A stretch of DNA of 64,000 nucleotides from Oceaniovalibus sp. ACAM 378 (lineage in GTDB: Bacteria; Pseudomonadota; Alphaproteobacteria; Rhodobacterales; Rhodobacteraceae). Position 1 is the first letter of the stretch; the number at the start of each line of letters is the position of its first letter. Positions 9,116 through 18,890 of the stretch are shown one piece after another. Where the stretch lies: contig NZ_VSJK01000019.1 in assembly GCF_008085915.1 (NCBI RefSeq), positions 23,892-87,891 on the forward strand, given 5' to 3'. Below the pieces are notes generated by a model that did not search any database, had not been told where the DNA came from, and saw only the letters and a program-made list of their open reading frames with translations. The translations under genes and the position numbers were made by a program.

Positions 9116-9922
9116 ATGTTGCGCGCCTTCCTTCTGGCAACCACACTGTTGGCTGCGCCGTTGCATGCGCAGGACAGCACCCTGGCAGACATTCGGCAAG
9201 AGCTTTCGATCCTGCTGGTCGAGGTGCAGAAACTGCGCCGAGAACTGTCCACCACCGGCACCCCGTCGGTCGATCTGTCGGGCACCAGTGCGCTCCAGCG
9301 GATCGACACGATGGAGTCCGAGCTGCGCCGTCTGACCAACAAGACCGAAGAGCTTGAGAACCGGGTCAACCGGGTTGTCACCGATGGCACAAATCGCATC
9401 GGCGACCTTCAGTTCCGGGTGTGCGAGATTGAAGAAGGCTGTGACATCGGTGCGTTGGGGGAAACCAAACCCATAGGCGGCGATGCTGTCCCGGTCGCCG
9501 CTCCGCCTCCGCCCGAAAACCCGGGCGGTTCCGAGCTTGCCGTCGGTGAAAAGACAGACTTTGATCGGGCCCGGGAGGTGCTCGATCAAGGTGACTTTCG
9601 CGCCGCCGCTGACCTCTTTGCGACCTTTGCCGAAACCTACACAGCCGGTGCGCTGACCGGCGAGGCGCATTTTTACCGTGGCGAAGCCTTGGCCGAACTG
9701 GGCCAGGGCGAAGAAGCCGCACGTGCATATCTGGAATCCTTTTCCGGCTCGCCGAACGGCGCGAAGGCGCCATTGGCCCTGCTGAAACTTGGTCAGAAGC
9801 TGGGCGAACTGGGCCAGCCCGCCGATGCCTGTGCAATCCTTGGCGAAGTCACCGCGCGCTATCCGTCCGACCCCGCCAGCCTGGAGGCACAGACCGCCTT
9901 GGTCAGTCTGAACTGCGGGTGA
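9116..9922 (+). CDS. cpoB: Cell division coordinator CpoB (YbgF)
   Basis: CpoB is the periplasmic last member of tol-pal operons; in E. coli it coordinates peptidoglycan synthesis with outer-membrane constriction. The 268-residue product has a signal peptide (MLRAFLLATTLLAAPLHAQ). An N-terminal coiled-coil (LADIRQELSILLVEVQKLRR and a second run near residue 65) should trimerise it. A proline-rich linker follows, then C-terminal TPR repeats (DFRAAADLFATFAETY, GEAHFYRGEALAELGQ, ALLKLGQKLGELGQPADAC). The stop overlaps the GTG start of tilS. Confidence 0.9.
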   Translation: MLRAFLLATTLLAAPLHAQDSTLADIRQELSILLVEVQKLRRELSTTGTPSVDLSGTSALQRIDTMESELRRLTNKTEELENRVNRVVTDGTNRIGDLQFRVCEIEEGCDIGALGETKPIGGDAVPVAAPPPPENPGGSELAVGEKTDFDRAREVLDQGDFRAAADLFATFAETYTAGALTGEAHFYRGEALAELGQGEEAARAYLESFSGSPNGAKAPLALLKLGQKLGELGQPADACAILGEVTARYPSDPASLEAQTALVSLNCG

Positions 9923-11154
9923 TCGCAGAGGCGTTTCACACGGCGCTGGACCAGATTTTCCAAAATGAACCGCCTGCCAATCTGGGGTTGGCGGTCTCGG
10001 GGGGCGGCGACAGCCTTGCCCTGATGCATCTGGCCGCCCGCTGGGCACAGGGTGCGCAGGTGCGCCTGCATGTTGTCACCATCGATCACGGTTTGCGTGG
10101 CGATTCGGCAGCAGAGGCTGCGACGGTTGCAATCTGGGCCGGCGCGCTGAACCTGCCACATGATACCCTACGATGGACCGGCTGGGACGGACGCGGCAAT
10201 TTGCAATCTGCCGCACGCACAGCCCGCCGAGATCTGATCGGCGGCTGGGCCAGAGATCGCGGAATCGACTGCGTGGCAACCGGCCACACCCGCAACGATC
10301 AGGCCGAAACCGTGCTTTTGCGTCTTGCGCGGGGTTCGGGCGTGGACGGCTTGGCGGGGATGGCCGGGGTTTCGGGGCAGTCTCCGGTCTGGCTGCGCCC
10401 CTTGCTGCGTTTGTCGCGTGAGGATTTGCGCGGCTGGCTGCGCGACAATGATATTTCGTGGTTCGACGATCCAAGCAATGACGATCCGCGATTCGATCGC
10501 GTGCGTGCGCGGCAAATGCAGACCCATCTGTCGGAACTCGGCCTGACCCCTGAACGCCTTGCGACCTTGGCCAATCACATGGGAAATGCGCGCGAGGTTC
10601 TGCGCCACGACACACAGGCCCTTGCGACGCGTATCGTCGTTCAGGACGGGGGTGACCTGCTCTTTGACAGGGCGGGGCTCGAGAGCGCCTTGAGCGAGCT
10701 ACAGAACCGGCTACTGGCCGCTGCCGTAATGTGGATTGCCTCGGGCCGCTATCGCCCGCGCTATGACGCGCTCCGGCGATTTGGCCGCAATGGGGTGGCG
10801 GATACGCTTGCCGGTTGCCTGTTGAGCCACGAAGGCGAGACGATTCGCCTTTGCCGCGAATACAACGCCGTCAAAGATCTGCGCAGCCCGACAAGCGAAC
10901 CGTGGGACAACCGCTGGATTCTGTCCGGCCCCCATGCGCCAGATCTGCATGTGGCAGCACTGGGACCACAAGGGTTGCAGAAATGTCCCGGCTGGCGCGC
11001 AACCGGTCAACCTCAACCCAGCTTGATTGTCAGTCCCGCTGTCTGGCGGGATGACACACTGATTGCGGCACCTTTGGCCGGTTTGAACGGCGATTGGACC
11101 GCACAACTGGCGAAAGACCGCGACGATTTCACTCGTTTCCTGTTATCGCATTGA
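9919..11154 (+). CDS. tilS: tRNA(Ile)-lysidine synthase
   Basis: TilS modifies C34 of the tRNA-Ile CAU anticodon to lysidine using ATP and lysine, converting its decoding to AUA. The 411-residue product has the PP-loop ATP-binding motif [16 protein letters not shown] at residues about 18-33. The HxTxDQAET-type block [18 protein letters not shown] and [13 protein letters not shown] are both conserved in this family. The start is a GTG whose last bases form the cpoB stop (GTGA), indicating translational coupling to the Tol-Pal operon. ftsH follows 85 bp downstream. Confidence 0.92.
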   Translation: MIAEAFHTALDQIFQNEPPANLGLAVSGGGDSLALMHLAARWAQGAQVRLHVVTIDHGLRGDSAAEAATVAIWAGALNLPHDTLRWTGWDGRGNLQSAARTARRDLIGGWARDRGIDCVATGHTRNDQAETVLLRLARGSGVDGLAGMAGVSGQSPVWLRPLLRLSREDLRGWLRDNDISWFDDPSNDDPRFDRVRARQMQTHLSELGLTPERLATLANHMGNAREVLRHDTQALATRIVVQDGGDLLFDRAGLESALSELQNRLLAAAVMWIASGRYRPRYDALRRFGRNGVADTLAGCLLSHEGETIRLCREYNAVKDLRSPTSEPWDNRWILSGPHAPDLHVAALGPQGLQKCPGWRATGQPQPSLIVSPAVWRDDTLIAAPLAGLNGDWTAQLAKDRDDFTRFLLSH

Positions 11155-11239
11155 AGAAATCGTCATCGTCTCTATTTTAGGGTCAACGCAATCACCGGCC
11201 GGGGTCGAAAAACACCCGCCAGTTTGGGAGAGCTTTCTT

Positions 11240-13159
11240 TTGGGTAACGCGCGAAACCTCGCCTTCTGGGCCGTCCTGATCCTTCTGGTCGTGGCCCTGT
11301 TTAATCTGTTTTCAGGCGGTCAGTCGTCGATTTCATCCCGTTCGATCAGCTATTCAGAGTTCGTCCAGGCGGTCGATGACGGCAACGTCAATGCGGTCAC
11401 TCTCGACGGCGAGCGGGTGCTGTTCCGGGGCACCGATGGCAATGACTATGTCACGATCCGCCCCGATAACGGTGATCAACTGACCGAACGCCTGATCGAC
11501 AAAAACGTCACCGTAAACGCCAAAGCGCAGGAACAGAGCGGGTTCACCACCATCCTGATGACATTCCTGCCGTTCCTTCTGCTGATTGGGGTGTGGATCT
11601 ATTTCATGAACCGGATGCAGGGCGGCGGCAAAGGCGGTGCCATGGGATTCGGCAAATCCCGCGCCAAGCTGCTGACGGAAAAGCATGGGCGTGTGACCTT
11701 CGATGATGTCGCCGGCATCGACGAAGCCAAGGAAGAGCTTGAAGAGATCGTTGAATTCCTGCGCAATCCGCAGAAGTTCTCGCGTCTTGGTGGCAAGATC
11801 CCCAAGGGTGCGCTGCTCGTTGGCCCTCCGGGCACCGGTAAAACACTGCTGGCCCGTGCAATCGCGGGTGAGGCCGGTGTGCCGTTCTTCACCATTTCGG
11901 GTTCCGATTTCGTGGAAATGTTTGTGGGTGTCGGTGCATCCCGGGTGCGCGACATGTTCGAGCAGGCGAAAAAGAATGCCCCGTGCATCGTGTTCATCGA
12001 TGAAATCGATGCTGTCGGGCGGTCCCGTGGCGTGGGTTATGGCGGCGGCAACGACGAACGCGAACAGACGCTGAACCAGCTTCTGGTCGAAATGGACGGG
12101 TTTGAGGCGAACGAGGGTGTTATCATCGTTGCGGCAACAAACCGTCCCGACGTTCTTGATCCCGCCTTGCTGCGACCTGGCCGGTTTGACCGTCAGGTTC
12201 AGGTTCCGAACCCGGACATCAAGGGCCGTGAGAAGATCCTTGGCGTTCACGCTCGCAAGGTGCCGCTGGGCCCCGATGTGGATCTGCGAATCATTGCCCG
12301 TGGTTGCCCCGGTTTCTCGGGTGCTGATCTGGCCAACCTGGTTAACGAGGCGGCATTGACCGCCGCGCGTATCGGTCGCCGCTTTGTGGTGATGGAAGAT
12401 TTCGAAAACGCCAAGGACAAGGTAATGATGGGCGCCGAACGCCGGTCAATGGTGATGTCCGAAGACGAGAAGAAACTGACCGCTTATCACGAGGCCGGCC
12501 ATGCCATCGTCGGGTTGAACGTTCCGCAGCACGATCCGATCCACAAGGCGACGATTATCCCGCGCGGCCGTGCTCTTGGGCTTGTGCTGTCTTTGCCCGA
12601 GCGTGACCAGCTTTCGGTCAGCTGGACCAAGTACACCTCGAAAATCGCCATGGCGATGGGGGGGCGCGTCGCCGAAGAACTGATCTTTGGTAAGGAAAAC
12701 GTGACCTCGGGTGCGGCATCGGACATTCAGCAGGTCAGCCGGATTGCCCGCGCCATGGTCACCCAGTTTGGTTATGCCGAAGAACTGGGCTTCGTTGACT
12801 ATGCGAATGAGCAGCAATCGCATTTGGGCGCATATGGCGGTGGGACCACCCATTCGGCAGATACCCAGCGGATCATCGACCAGACGGTCAAGCAGATCAT
12901 CGATACCGGATACGAGACGGCCAAACGGATCCTGACTGAAAAGTCCGAAGATCTGGAGCGGCTGGCGCAGGGCTTGCTGGAGTATGAAACCCTGACCGGG
13001 CCCGAGATCATGAAAGTGGTGAACGGCGAAGCGCTGAACCGGGGCGACGACAACGATGACCGGCCCGATCAGGGCAATTCACCCTCGGTCACCGCGATCC
13101 CGAAGACGAAGCGGCCGAAGTCGCCCGACGGCGGGTTGGAGCCTGAACCGACCGCCTGA
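11240..13159 (+). CDS. ftsH: ATP-dependent zinc metalloprotease FtsH
   Basis: FtsH is the membrane-anchored AAA+ protease that degrades misfolded membrane proteins and regulators. The 639-residue product has two membrane spans (residues about 8-25 and 103-122) around a short periplasmic domain. The AAA module has Walker A GPPGTGKT, Walker [13 protein letters not shown] and the SRH region [19 protein letters not shown]. The protease domain has the zinc site AYHEAGHA. The start is TTG at 11240, preceded by GGGAGAG; the product then begins [10 protein letters not shown], as commonly annotated in this group. A terminator follows. Confidence 0.95.
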   Translation: MGNARNLAFWAVLILLVVALFNLFSGGQSSISSRSISYSEFVQAVDDGNVNAVTLDGERVLFRGTDGNDYVTIRPDNGDQLTERLIDKNVTVNAKAQEQSGFTTILMTFLPFLLLIGVWIYFMNRMQGGGKGGAMGFGKSRAKLLTEKHGRVTFDDVAGIDEAKEELEEIVEFLRNPQKFSRLGGKIPKGALLVGPPGTGKTLLARAIAGEAGVPFFTISGSDFVEMFVGVGASRVRDMFEQAKKNAPCIVFIDEIDAVGRSRGVGYGGGNDEREQTLNQLLVEMDGFEANEGVIIVAATNRPDVLDPALLRPGRFDRQVQVPNPDIKGREKILGVHARKVPLGPDVDLRIIARGCPGFSGADLANLVNEAALTAARIGRRFVVMEDFENAKDKVMMGAERRSMVMSEDEKKLTAYHEAGHAIVGLNVPQHDPIHKATIIPRGRALGLVLSLPERDQLSVSWTKYTSKIAMAMGGRVAEELIFGKENVTSGAASDIQQVSRIARAMVTQFGYAEELGFVDYANEQQSHLGAYGGGTTHSADTQRIIDQTVKQIIDTGYETAKRILTEKSEDLERLAQGLLEYETLTGPEIMKVVNGEALNRGDDNDDRPDQGNSPSVTAIPKTKRPKSPDGGLEPEPTA

Positions 13160-13180
13160 TCCCTTGATCATCAAGCTTTT

Positions 13181-13213
13181 ACGGCCGCCCCAATGCTTCG
13201 GGCGGCCGTTTCC
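13181..13213 (+). terminator. Rho-independent terminator after ftsH
   Basis: ACGGCCGCCC and GGGCGGCCGT form a perfect 10-bp stem around a 9-base loop, 21 bases past the ftsH stop, followed by only a short T run. It should end the tol-pal/tilS/ftsH transcription unit. Confidence 0.75.
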
Positions 13214-13230
13214 GTCTCGGGAGAGTTTCC

Positions 13231-13821
13231 ATGCCAGCCTTGATATCCACCGGACTGACCGGCCGCATCACGTGGCTTGGCCATGTGGCGCACCGTGACC
13301 GCTCCGAGATCGAAACGATCCGGTTGACCGAAATGCCGCTGGACTGGGGGGGATATGCGCCCGACTGTCACAGCGGCGTCACGCGCCCGTCCTGTTCTCG
13401 CGTGGTGTCGCAATACAAACGCAATACCGAAATCCGCAACACCCGCCAACTGTCACTCGTCAGTGCTGAGGAACTGGAACAAATAGCAGCCAAAATGGCG
13501 CTTGAGCGAATAGATCCCACTTGGTTGGGCGCGTCGGTGGTCGTGTCGGGGTTAGAGGATTTCACCCATATTCCGCCGTCTTCCCGGCTTCAGGGGCCGG
13601 ACGGGGCTACGCTGACGGTCGATATGTTGAACCAACCTTGCCAGCTTCCGGCCAAGACGATCAACATGGTGCATCCGGGCCAGGGCGTGCGGTTCAAATC
13701 CGCCGCCAAAGGCAAACGCGGTGTGACCGCTTGGGTCGAGCGCCCGGGCACCCTGCGGCTTGGCGATGTTTTGACCCTGCATATCCCGGATCAGCGCGAA
13801 TGGCAGGGAAACCCGACCTGA
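13231..13821 (+). CDS. MOSC domain-containing protein
   Basis: This 196-residue protein is a stand-alone MOSC domain. Such proteins are related to the C-terminal domain of molybdenum cofactor sulfurases and are thought to carry sulfur on a cysteine, or to act in reductive detoxification. Visible family features are GVTRPSCSRVVSQYKRNTEIRN-type N-terminal residues, SAEELEQIAAKM, the core LGASVVVSGL and the cysteine motif LNQPCQLPAKTI about two-thirds along. The ATG at 13231 is preceded by GGGAGAG. It lies between two terminators and is probably monocistronic. The substrate is unknown. Confidence 0.82.
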   Translation: MPALISTGLTGRITWLGHVAHRDRSEIETIRLTEMPLDWGGYAPDCHSGVTRPSCSRVVSQYKRNTEIRNTRQLSLVSAEELEQIAAKMALERIDPTWLGASVVVSGLEDFTHIPPSSRLQGPDGATLTVDMLNQPCQLPAKTINMVHPGQGVRFKSAAKGKRGVTAWVERPGTLRLGDVLTLHIPDQREWQGNPT

Positions 13822-13871
13822 CAGACCCCCACACGCGAAAAGCCTCCAAACGTGAAAAGGCTCCAAACGTG

Positions 13872-13900
13872 AAAAGACCGGGCGTAATGCCCGGCCTTTT
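13872..13900. terminator. Bidirectional terminator hairpin
   Basis: AAAAG-A-CCGGGC and GCCCGG-C-CTTTT form a stem with the loop GTAAT. Flanking A and T runs let it work on both strands, so it can end the MOSC gene and the small convergent gene at 13934-14008. Just upstream, the phrase TCCAAACGTGAAAAG occurs twice in a row. Confidence 0.75.
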
Positions 13901-13933
13901 CGGACCTTCAGAAACTTTCGGGAGGGAAATCCG

Positions 13934-14008
13934 TCAGATCAGAAGAGCGGTTGCCAGCGTGAGGCCCAATATCAGGCCGCCGTGGATTGCGAGTGTTGCG
14001 GTACGCAT
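13934..14008 (-). CDS. Small single-span membrane protein, 24 residues
   Basis: A 24-codon frame starts MRTATLAIHGG and continues as an uninterrupted hydrophobic helix rich in Leu, Ile and Ala to the end. A strong ribosome site (GAGGAG) lies 7 bases before the ATG, unusually good for a chance frame. A hairpin terminator lies just downstream. The peptide would form one transmembrane segment with a two-residue basic start. I recognise no family; it could be a regulatory micropeptide or assembly factor. It is convergent with the MOSC gene. Confidence 0.55.
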   Translation of the reverse strand: MRTATLAIHGGLILGLTLATALLI

Positions 14009-14143
14009 CGTGTAACTCCTCGTGTTGCCTAACCAACCCGCGGGCGGCATTCTGGTTCCCTGACGGGCAAAGAAACTGCAGAGCCCCGCATCACGCCATC
14101 GCATCCGTCCCACCAAGGGGCGATATTGACAGGATGACCGCCC

Positions 14144-14689
14144 ATGAAATTTCGCGCCGCCGCTTTCGCCCTGGCCTTGGCCGCTCCGGCCCACGCGGAT
14201 GACTGGTTCCTGCACGAATACGGCGAGTTGCGTGCGTTTCACGGGGACTGGATCGCCGTTTGCAATGACGCGGGGGCGGGGGACTGCCGGGTGGTGCAGA
14301 CGCAGAAAAATCCGGGATCCGACGCATTCTTCGATTCGCGCCTGTCCCTGCTGCGCCGCGACTCGGGTTCCGGCTGGACAGTCGAATTGATGGACCGGGG
14401 CCTGATCAACTCCGATGTGCGCGCCGTCACCTTGAGTGTCGACGGCACCGCCATCCCGGTGGGCGCTGACGACTGGACCCCGTCCCGCACGCCCGATGAC
14501 AATGCAATCGATTCGCTGTACATTACCGGAGCTGATGTGACCGACCGTCTGGTCACGTTGATGCGGCCGGGTGCGTGGGTGACGCTGGGCTATGGCCCGG
14601 CGAGCGATGGGGATGGCATGGCCGCCTTTTCCCTGCGCGGCGTGACGGCGGCAATGGGCGCGGTGGACGCACAGATTTCACAGCGATAG
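14144..14689 (+). CDS. Secreted protein of unknown function, weakly IalB-like
   Basis: The 181-residue product begins with a Sec signal peptide (MKFRAAAFALALAAPAHAD) and is expected in the periplasm. The mature N-terminus has the phrase FHGDWIAVCNDAGAGDCRVV with two cysteines that could pair. This arrangement (G-D-W-x-V-x-C then C) resembles invasion-associated locus B proteins and DUF1176, but the rest is not convincingly alike. It stands alone, convergent with pdeM. No function is assigned. Confidence 0.65.
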   Translation: MKFRAAAFALALAAPAHADDWFLHEYGELRAFHGDWIAVCNDAGAGDCRVVQTQKNPGSDAFFDSRLSLLRRDSGSGWTVELMDRGLINSDVRAVTLSVDGTAIPVGADDWTPSRTPDDNAIDSLYITGADVTDRLVTLMRPGAWVTLGYGPASDGDGMAAFSLRGVTAAMGAVDAQISQR

Positions 14690-14746
14690 GATCTTTTCCG
14701 GCGTTGTCCCGTGCTGGTTTGCCTCAGGCCCCGACAATGTCCCGGA

Positions 14747-15418
14747 TTAAGTGGGACGCCGCGCGGGCATCGGCACCACATGAACAGCCGCGCCCGTCAG
14801 GTAGGCGCGCGCGCCGGGTTCCATCAGCGCGCCGAACACCGGATCCGACCAGCGCAAACCACCCGTATAGGTGCCAAAGGCCGGAAGAATTGCCCGCACG
14901 GAATCGATCAGGAAGCAGGGGCGTGACACCTGCCGTCCTTTGGGCGTCAACACTGCCTTGGGATGATAGTGGCCGGAAATCTCGCCCTTTTGCGCCGATG
15001 CGATGTGGCGAAACGTCAGCCCGTCTAGTGCGAGCGCCGCGCGGTGCGTGCCACCGATGGTGACCGGCCCGGGATCGTGGTTGCCCTCGATCCACGTCCA
15101 GTCCCGCCCGGCCATCAGCCGTGTCAGCCACAGACGCGCGTCTTCTGGCAGGGACAGCATCGAATCCAGATCATCGAAACTGTCGCCAAGGCAAACCACA
15201 TGGCGCGCCTCGGTTGCGGTGATCTCGGATTCCAGCCGGGTCAGGGTGTCGTGCACCTCATAGGGTGGCAACAATGTGCCAGACCGGCGGGCAATCCGTT
15301 CGGATTTACCCAGATGAAGGTCCGAGATGCACAGCAGCCGTTGGGCAGGCCAGTACAGCGCACCGCTGGCGCGGGCAATCAGGTGGTGTCCCGCAAGGGT
15401 GAAGGGTTGCGCGTTCAT
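14747..15418 (-). CDS. pdeM: Ligase-associated DNA-repair phosphoesterase PdeM
   Basis: This 223-residue calcineurin-type metallophosphoesterase is normally encoded with an Lhr-like helicase and a DNA ligase, and is thought to process DNA ends. Metal-binding motifs are seen in order: CISDLHLGK (D-x-H), VVCLGDSFDD (G-D), EGNHDPGP (G-N-H-D) and ISGHYHPK (G-H-x-H). The ATG at 15418 was chosen; a GTG five codons earlier is possible. It lies 54 bases downstream of the helicase stop on the same strand, forming a two-gene unit. No ligase or exonuclease gene is present beside them. Confidence 0.88.
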   Translation of the reverse strand: MNAQPFTLAGHHLIARASGALYWPAQRLLCISDLHLGKSERIARRSGTLLPPYEVHDTLTRLESEITATEARHVVCLGDSFDDLDSMLSLPEDARLWLTRLMAGRDWTWIEGNHDPGPVTIGGTHRAALALDGLTFRHIASAQKGEISGHYHPKAVLTPKGRQVSRPCFLIDSVRAILPAFGTYTGGLRWSDPVFGALMEPGARAYLTGAAVHVVPMPARRPT

Positions 15419-15472
15419 GCTCTGTTCGTGCACGAAGCGGGAAGCGGCTGCAATCCCCTGACTGGCCTCCTG

Positions 15473-17890
15473 TCAGGCTTTATCGACCGCTCCCAACCCC
15501 GCTTCTTCCAGAAGGCGCGCGGCCTCTTCCCCAAGCAGCCGCTCATTCGCGGCCCCCTGAACAGGAACCCGGCCCATTTCCAGAAACAGCGGTGCCGACA
15601 GGGGGGTGATGCCATCAAGGCGCAGCAGGTCGATGCGCCCGGCGGTGCGGGACAACATTTCTTCGATCCGCCCAAAATCGACCAGCCCTTTCAGCGCTTC
15701 TTCGCGGGTGATCTGCATTAGCACATGGTCAGGGTCGTATTTGCGCAGGGTGTCATACAGGATATCGGACGAAAACGCCGCCTGACGCCCGGATTTCCGG
15801 GCCCCGGCTGTCTGTCGGTCGATCAGGCCGGATATGATCGCGCTGGCCTTGAACGTGCGTTTCATCACCGCATTGCCCGCCAGCCAGGACTCGAACCCCG
15901 CGCGCAGGTTTTCTGCGGCAAACAGCGGCTCGGGATCGGTCAGCGGATCCAGCCCCCAGACCATCACCGCATAGTCAGTGGCGACAAAGCCCATGGGGTG
16001 CAGGCCCAGCGCCTCCATCCGCTGGGTGGTCAGCAGGCCCAGCGTCTGCATTGCATTGCGCCCGGCAAACCCATAGATCACTGCATGTTCACGGCCTTTC
16101 CACGGAAAGCTTTCGATCAACAGGCGACCGGGTTCGGGCAGGCGCGAACGATCGCGCTGCAGATGCAGCCAGGCGCGCGTGTGGTCGGGCAGGGCGGGCC
16201 AGTCGTCCTGCCCGAACATGGTCAGGATGCGGTGCGACAGTTGCGTCGATGTGGCAAACTTGGTGCCCATGAAGGTCGCGATCTTTGGCGGTTTGTCGGC
16301 GCGGCGGGTCACCTCGACCGTCATTTCTCGCAGATTCTCGTATCGCACGATCTGGCCGCCGATCAGAAAGGTGTCGCCGGGTGTCAGGGTTGCGGCAAAG
16401 CCTTCTTCGACCTCGCCCAAGGGCTGACCGCCGAAGCGGTTTTTCAGCCGCACCTTGAGCGTGTCTGTGTCCTGAATCGTGCCGATGTTCATGCGGATCT
16501 GACGTGCGGCACGGGGATCACGCAGGTGCCACAACCCTTCCGTCAGCTTCAGCCGCTGCCAGCGATCATAGGCGCGCAGGGCATAGCCACCCGTTGCGAC
16601 GAAATCGAGACAGGCATCGAATGCCGCGCGGGTCAGGGCGGCATAGGGGCCAGCGCCGGTGACTTCGGCAAACAGGGCGTCGGCGTCGAACGGTGCGGCG
16701 CAGGCGGCGATCAGAATATGCTGGCACAACACATCGCGCGGGCCGGGGCCACGCGGATCGCCGTCGAGCGTGTGGGCGCGGACGGCTTCAAGTGCTGCGA
16801 CACATTCCACCACCTCGAACCGATTGGCAGGCACCAACAGCGCCTTTGACGGTGCGTTGTATCGGTGATTGGCCCGCCCGATCCGCTGTACCAGCCGTTT
16901 GACGTTCTTTGGCGCTCCGATCTGGATCACCAGATCCACATCGCCCCAGTCGATCCCGAGGTCGAGCGATCCGGTGCACACGATGGCACGCAGATCGCCG
17001 TTGACCATCGCCGCTTCGACTCTCTGGCGCTGTGTCTTGTCCAGGCTGCCGTGGTGAATGCCGATGGGCAGTGCATCCTCGTTGGCCAACCAGAGTTTGT
17101 GAAAGAAAATCTCGGCCTGTGCGCGGGTGTTGTGAAAGATCAGCGTCGTCTTGTGCGCGCGTACCTGTTCCAGCACCGCAGGGATGGCGTAAGCGGCGCC
17201 ACCCCCCGACCAGGGGGGCGGTTCATCGGTTGTCAGCATGGCGATATCGGGGTCGGGGCCGGAATCGGCGCGCAGGATTTCGCAGGGGTCGGGGTGATGC
17301 GCCAGAAACCGCGCGATCGCCTTGGGGTCTTCCACCGTGGCCGACAGCCCGACACGGCGCAATCCCGGCACCAATGTCTGCAACCGGGCCAGCGCCAGCA
17401 TCAGCTGATCGCCGCGTTTGCTTTCGGCAAGCGCGTGGATTTCATCGACCACGACGCGCTGCAACCCGGCAAACATGCGCGGCGCGTCCTCATAGCTGAC
17501 CAGCAGAGCCAGACTTTCCGGCGTCGTCAGCAGGATATGCGGCGGATCGGCGCGCTGGCGTTTCCTTTGGGTCTGGCTGGTGTCGCCCGTGCGATCCTCG
17601 ACCCGGATCGGTAGGGACATTTCCGCCACGGGCGTGGACAGGTTGCGGCGGATGTCGGCGGCCAGCGCCTTGAGCGGGGAGACATAAAGCGTGTGCAGCC
17701 CCGGGCGCGGTTCGACGGCCAGATCGACGAGAGTGGGCAAAAACCCCGCCAGGGTCTTGCCCCCGCCGGTGGGCGCGATCAGCAAAAGCGCGGGGGCGTC
17801 GGAACGGTCGAGCATCTCTTGCTGATGCGGGTGGATCGACCAGCCCTTTGTGGCGAACCAGTGGTGAAAGGCGGCGGGCATTGGGTGCAT
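15473..17890 (-). CDS. Ligase-associated DEXH-box DNA helicase (Lhr-core type)
   Basis: This 805-residue superfamily 2 helicase matches the ligase-associated DNA damage response helicase, a shorter relative of Lhr. Motifs in order are Walker A APTGGGKTLAG near residue 40, DEIH (VVVDEIHALAESKRGDQL), the SAT motif LSATVEDP, and motif VI VQRIGRANHR. A long C-terminal winged-helix and Lhr-specific domain follows. It is thought to translocate 3'-5' on single-stranded DNA in repair. The upstream side has no gene for 720 bp; pdeM follows immediately. The start at 17890 has only a weak ribosome site. Confidence 0.9.
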   Translation of the reverse strand: MHPMPAAFHHWFATKGWSIHPHQQEMLDRSDAPALLLIAPTGGGKTLAGFLPTLVDLAVEPRPGLHTLYVSPLKALAADIRRNLSTPVAEMSLPIRVEDRTGDTSQTQRKRQRADPPHILLTTPESLALLVSYEDAPRMFAGLQRVVVDEIHALAESKRGDQLMLALARLQTLVPGLRRVGLSATVEDPKAIARFLAHHPDPCEILRADSGPDPDIAMLTTDEPPPWSGGGAAYAIPAVLEQVRAHKTTLIFHNTRAQAEIFFHKLWLANEDALPIGIHHGSLDKTQRQRVEAAMVNGDLRAIVCTGSLDLGIDWGDVDLVIQIGAPKNVKRLVQRIGRANHRYNAPSKALLVPANRFEVVECVAALEAVRAHTLDGDPRGPGPRDVLCQHILIAACAAPFDADALFAEVTGAGPYAALTRAAFDACLDFVATGGYALRAYDRWQRLKLTEGLWHLRDPRAARQIRMNIGTIQDTDTLKVRLKNRFGGQPLGEVEEGFAATLTPGDTFLIGGQIVRYENLREMTVEVTRRADKPPKIATFMGTKFATSTQLSHRILTMFGQDDWPALPDHTRAWLHLQRDRSRLPEPGRLLIESFPWKGREHAVIYGFAGRNAMQTLGLLTTQRMEALGLHPMGFVATDYAVMVWGLDPLTDPEPLFAAENLRAGFESWLAGNAVMKRTFKASAIISGLIDRQTAGARKSGRQAAFSSDILYDTLRKYDPDHVLMQITREEALKGLVDFGRIEEMLSRTAGRIDLLRLDGITPLSAPLFLEMGRVPVQGAANERLLGEEAARLLEEAGLGAVDKA

Positions 17891-18610
17891 GGCGCATATG
17901 TAGGGCGTCCATGTGGCTTTGACGACGGTGACGGAACCAAGCGGGGAACAAATTTTCGAGGAAAATTTGTGCCTCCGGCGGGAGTATTTGGATCAAAGAA
18001 GAAACCGGGTTCAGCACCCGTCGATTGCCGCAATTGGGGTAATTTGTGGAATGGGGGCTTTAGCCGGTGCGGTCTCCATCCATCTACTCTTTGCAACGTC
18101 GCTGGCGCCGTGTGATGGACCTTTGTGTGCTGCCGCTGGGTTGATTTCCTCTGTGTTCGTCAGCCGTCGATTCCCTGTTTGACGCGGCCGGTGTAACATC
18201 GGTGGCTTCAGCGGCATGACGTCTCGGGCTTGCCGGGCGTCGAGGGGGACAGGCGAAAGCGGCAGCGGTTCAAGCGGTACAAACAACGACGCATTGCACT
18301 GACCCGGTGGCGGTGAGGGCGCTGGCGTCGTTCCTTGTGCGAGTAACGCCCGGCGTGCCGCCCTGGCTTTGGATGAAGGGGCGGCTCCGCGCCCCATAAC
18401 GCAACTGATCGCCGCGCATCCGGTGCATGCCGGCCATGGCGACAACCACCCCGATTGGCCGACTTCGGGCGATCGGGGCGGGGGTGCTGTGCGCTAATAT
18501 TGGTGTTTCGGGGCAGGGGAAAACGGTGTCACGCGTTTCCTATAGGCGGGGAGTGGCAAAAAAGATCGGGACCCTCAAGTGCTGTAACCTCGCTGCTTCC
18601 TTAGATCAGC
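17891..18610. other. 720-bp stretch without a recognisable gene
   Basis: Apart from the hairpin-plus-repeat element at 17948-18009, no convincing gene was found. Short frames exist on both strands, including one of 43 codons from 18049 with two hydrophobic stretches, but none has a good ribosome site or a recognised family. The lack of coding signal next to the decayed DUF305/MauE locus suggests this is eroded sequence. Confidence 0.5.
17948..18009 (+). repeat. Dispersed intergenic element, copy 1 (hairpin plus conserved tail)
   Basis: The element begins with a perfect hairpin, ACAAATTTTC and GAAAATTTGT around GAG. It continues with GCCTCCGGCGGGAGTATTT and then CAAAGAAGAAACCGGG. The second part recurs at 52577-52615 in inverted orientation. 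I associate this type of sequence with intergenic regions of many Rhodobacteraceae, from memory. Confidence 0.6.
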
Positions 18611-18890
18611 ATGACCGAGGGAGATTTGCGAAACGGACGGTTCTTCGCGGTGATTACGCCCTCAAGGGTGATTTTGTTCGGTCTGTTTTCCCGCAACAAA
18701 TATCTGACCGGCCATTTGCTCTGGTCTGAAACCCGTGCCTATGTCGCGGTGCTGATGGGGGTGACGATGGCCATCATCATGCTGTTCAACAGGGTTTCGA
18801 TGTATTCCAACAAGACGATGAACATGGCGAACTTTGCCAAGGCGCTCATTGTTTGCGGCGGGTCGCTCTGGAAGTTGCGCAGTCAGGTGA
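18611..18890 (+). pseudogene. Truncated DUF305-family membrane protein
   Basis: The first about 93 codons encode the N-terminal part of a DUF305-type protein: GRFFAVITPSRVILFGLF, then HLLWSETRAYVAVLMGVTMA, IIMLFNRVSMYSN and the end LRSQVT. In intact relatives this two-helix region precedes the DUF305 domain, which begins soon after SQVT and contains the MIPHH motif; those proteins are often tied to copper handling. Here the domain is absent. The reading frame runs into unrelated residues (ADLHRRDMDRRF) and stops at 18931, because it has been joined out of frame to a glutaredoxin-MauE gene. Confidence 0.7.

Noticed and set aside
18011..18445. A 144-codon minus-strand frame and short plus-strand frames in the gap before the DUF305 remnant
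   Set aside because: No ribosome site, proline- and arginine-rich composition typical of chance frames, and no known family.
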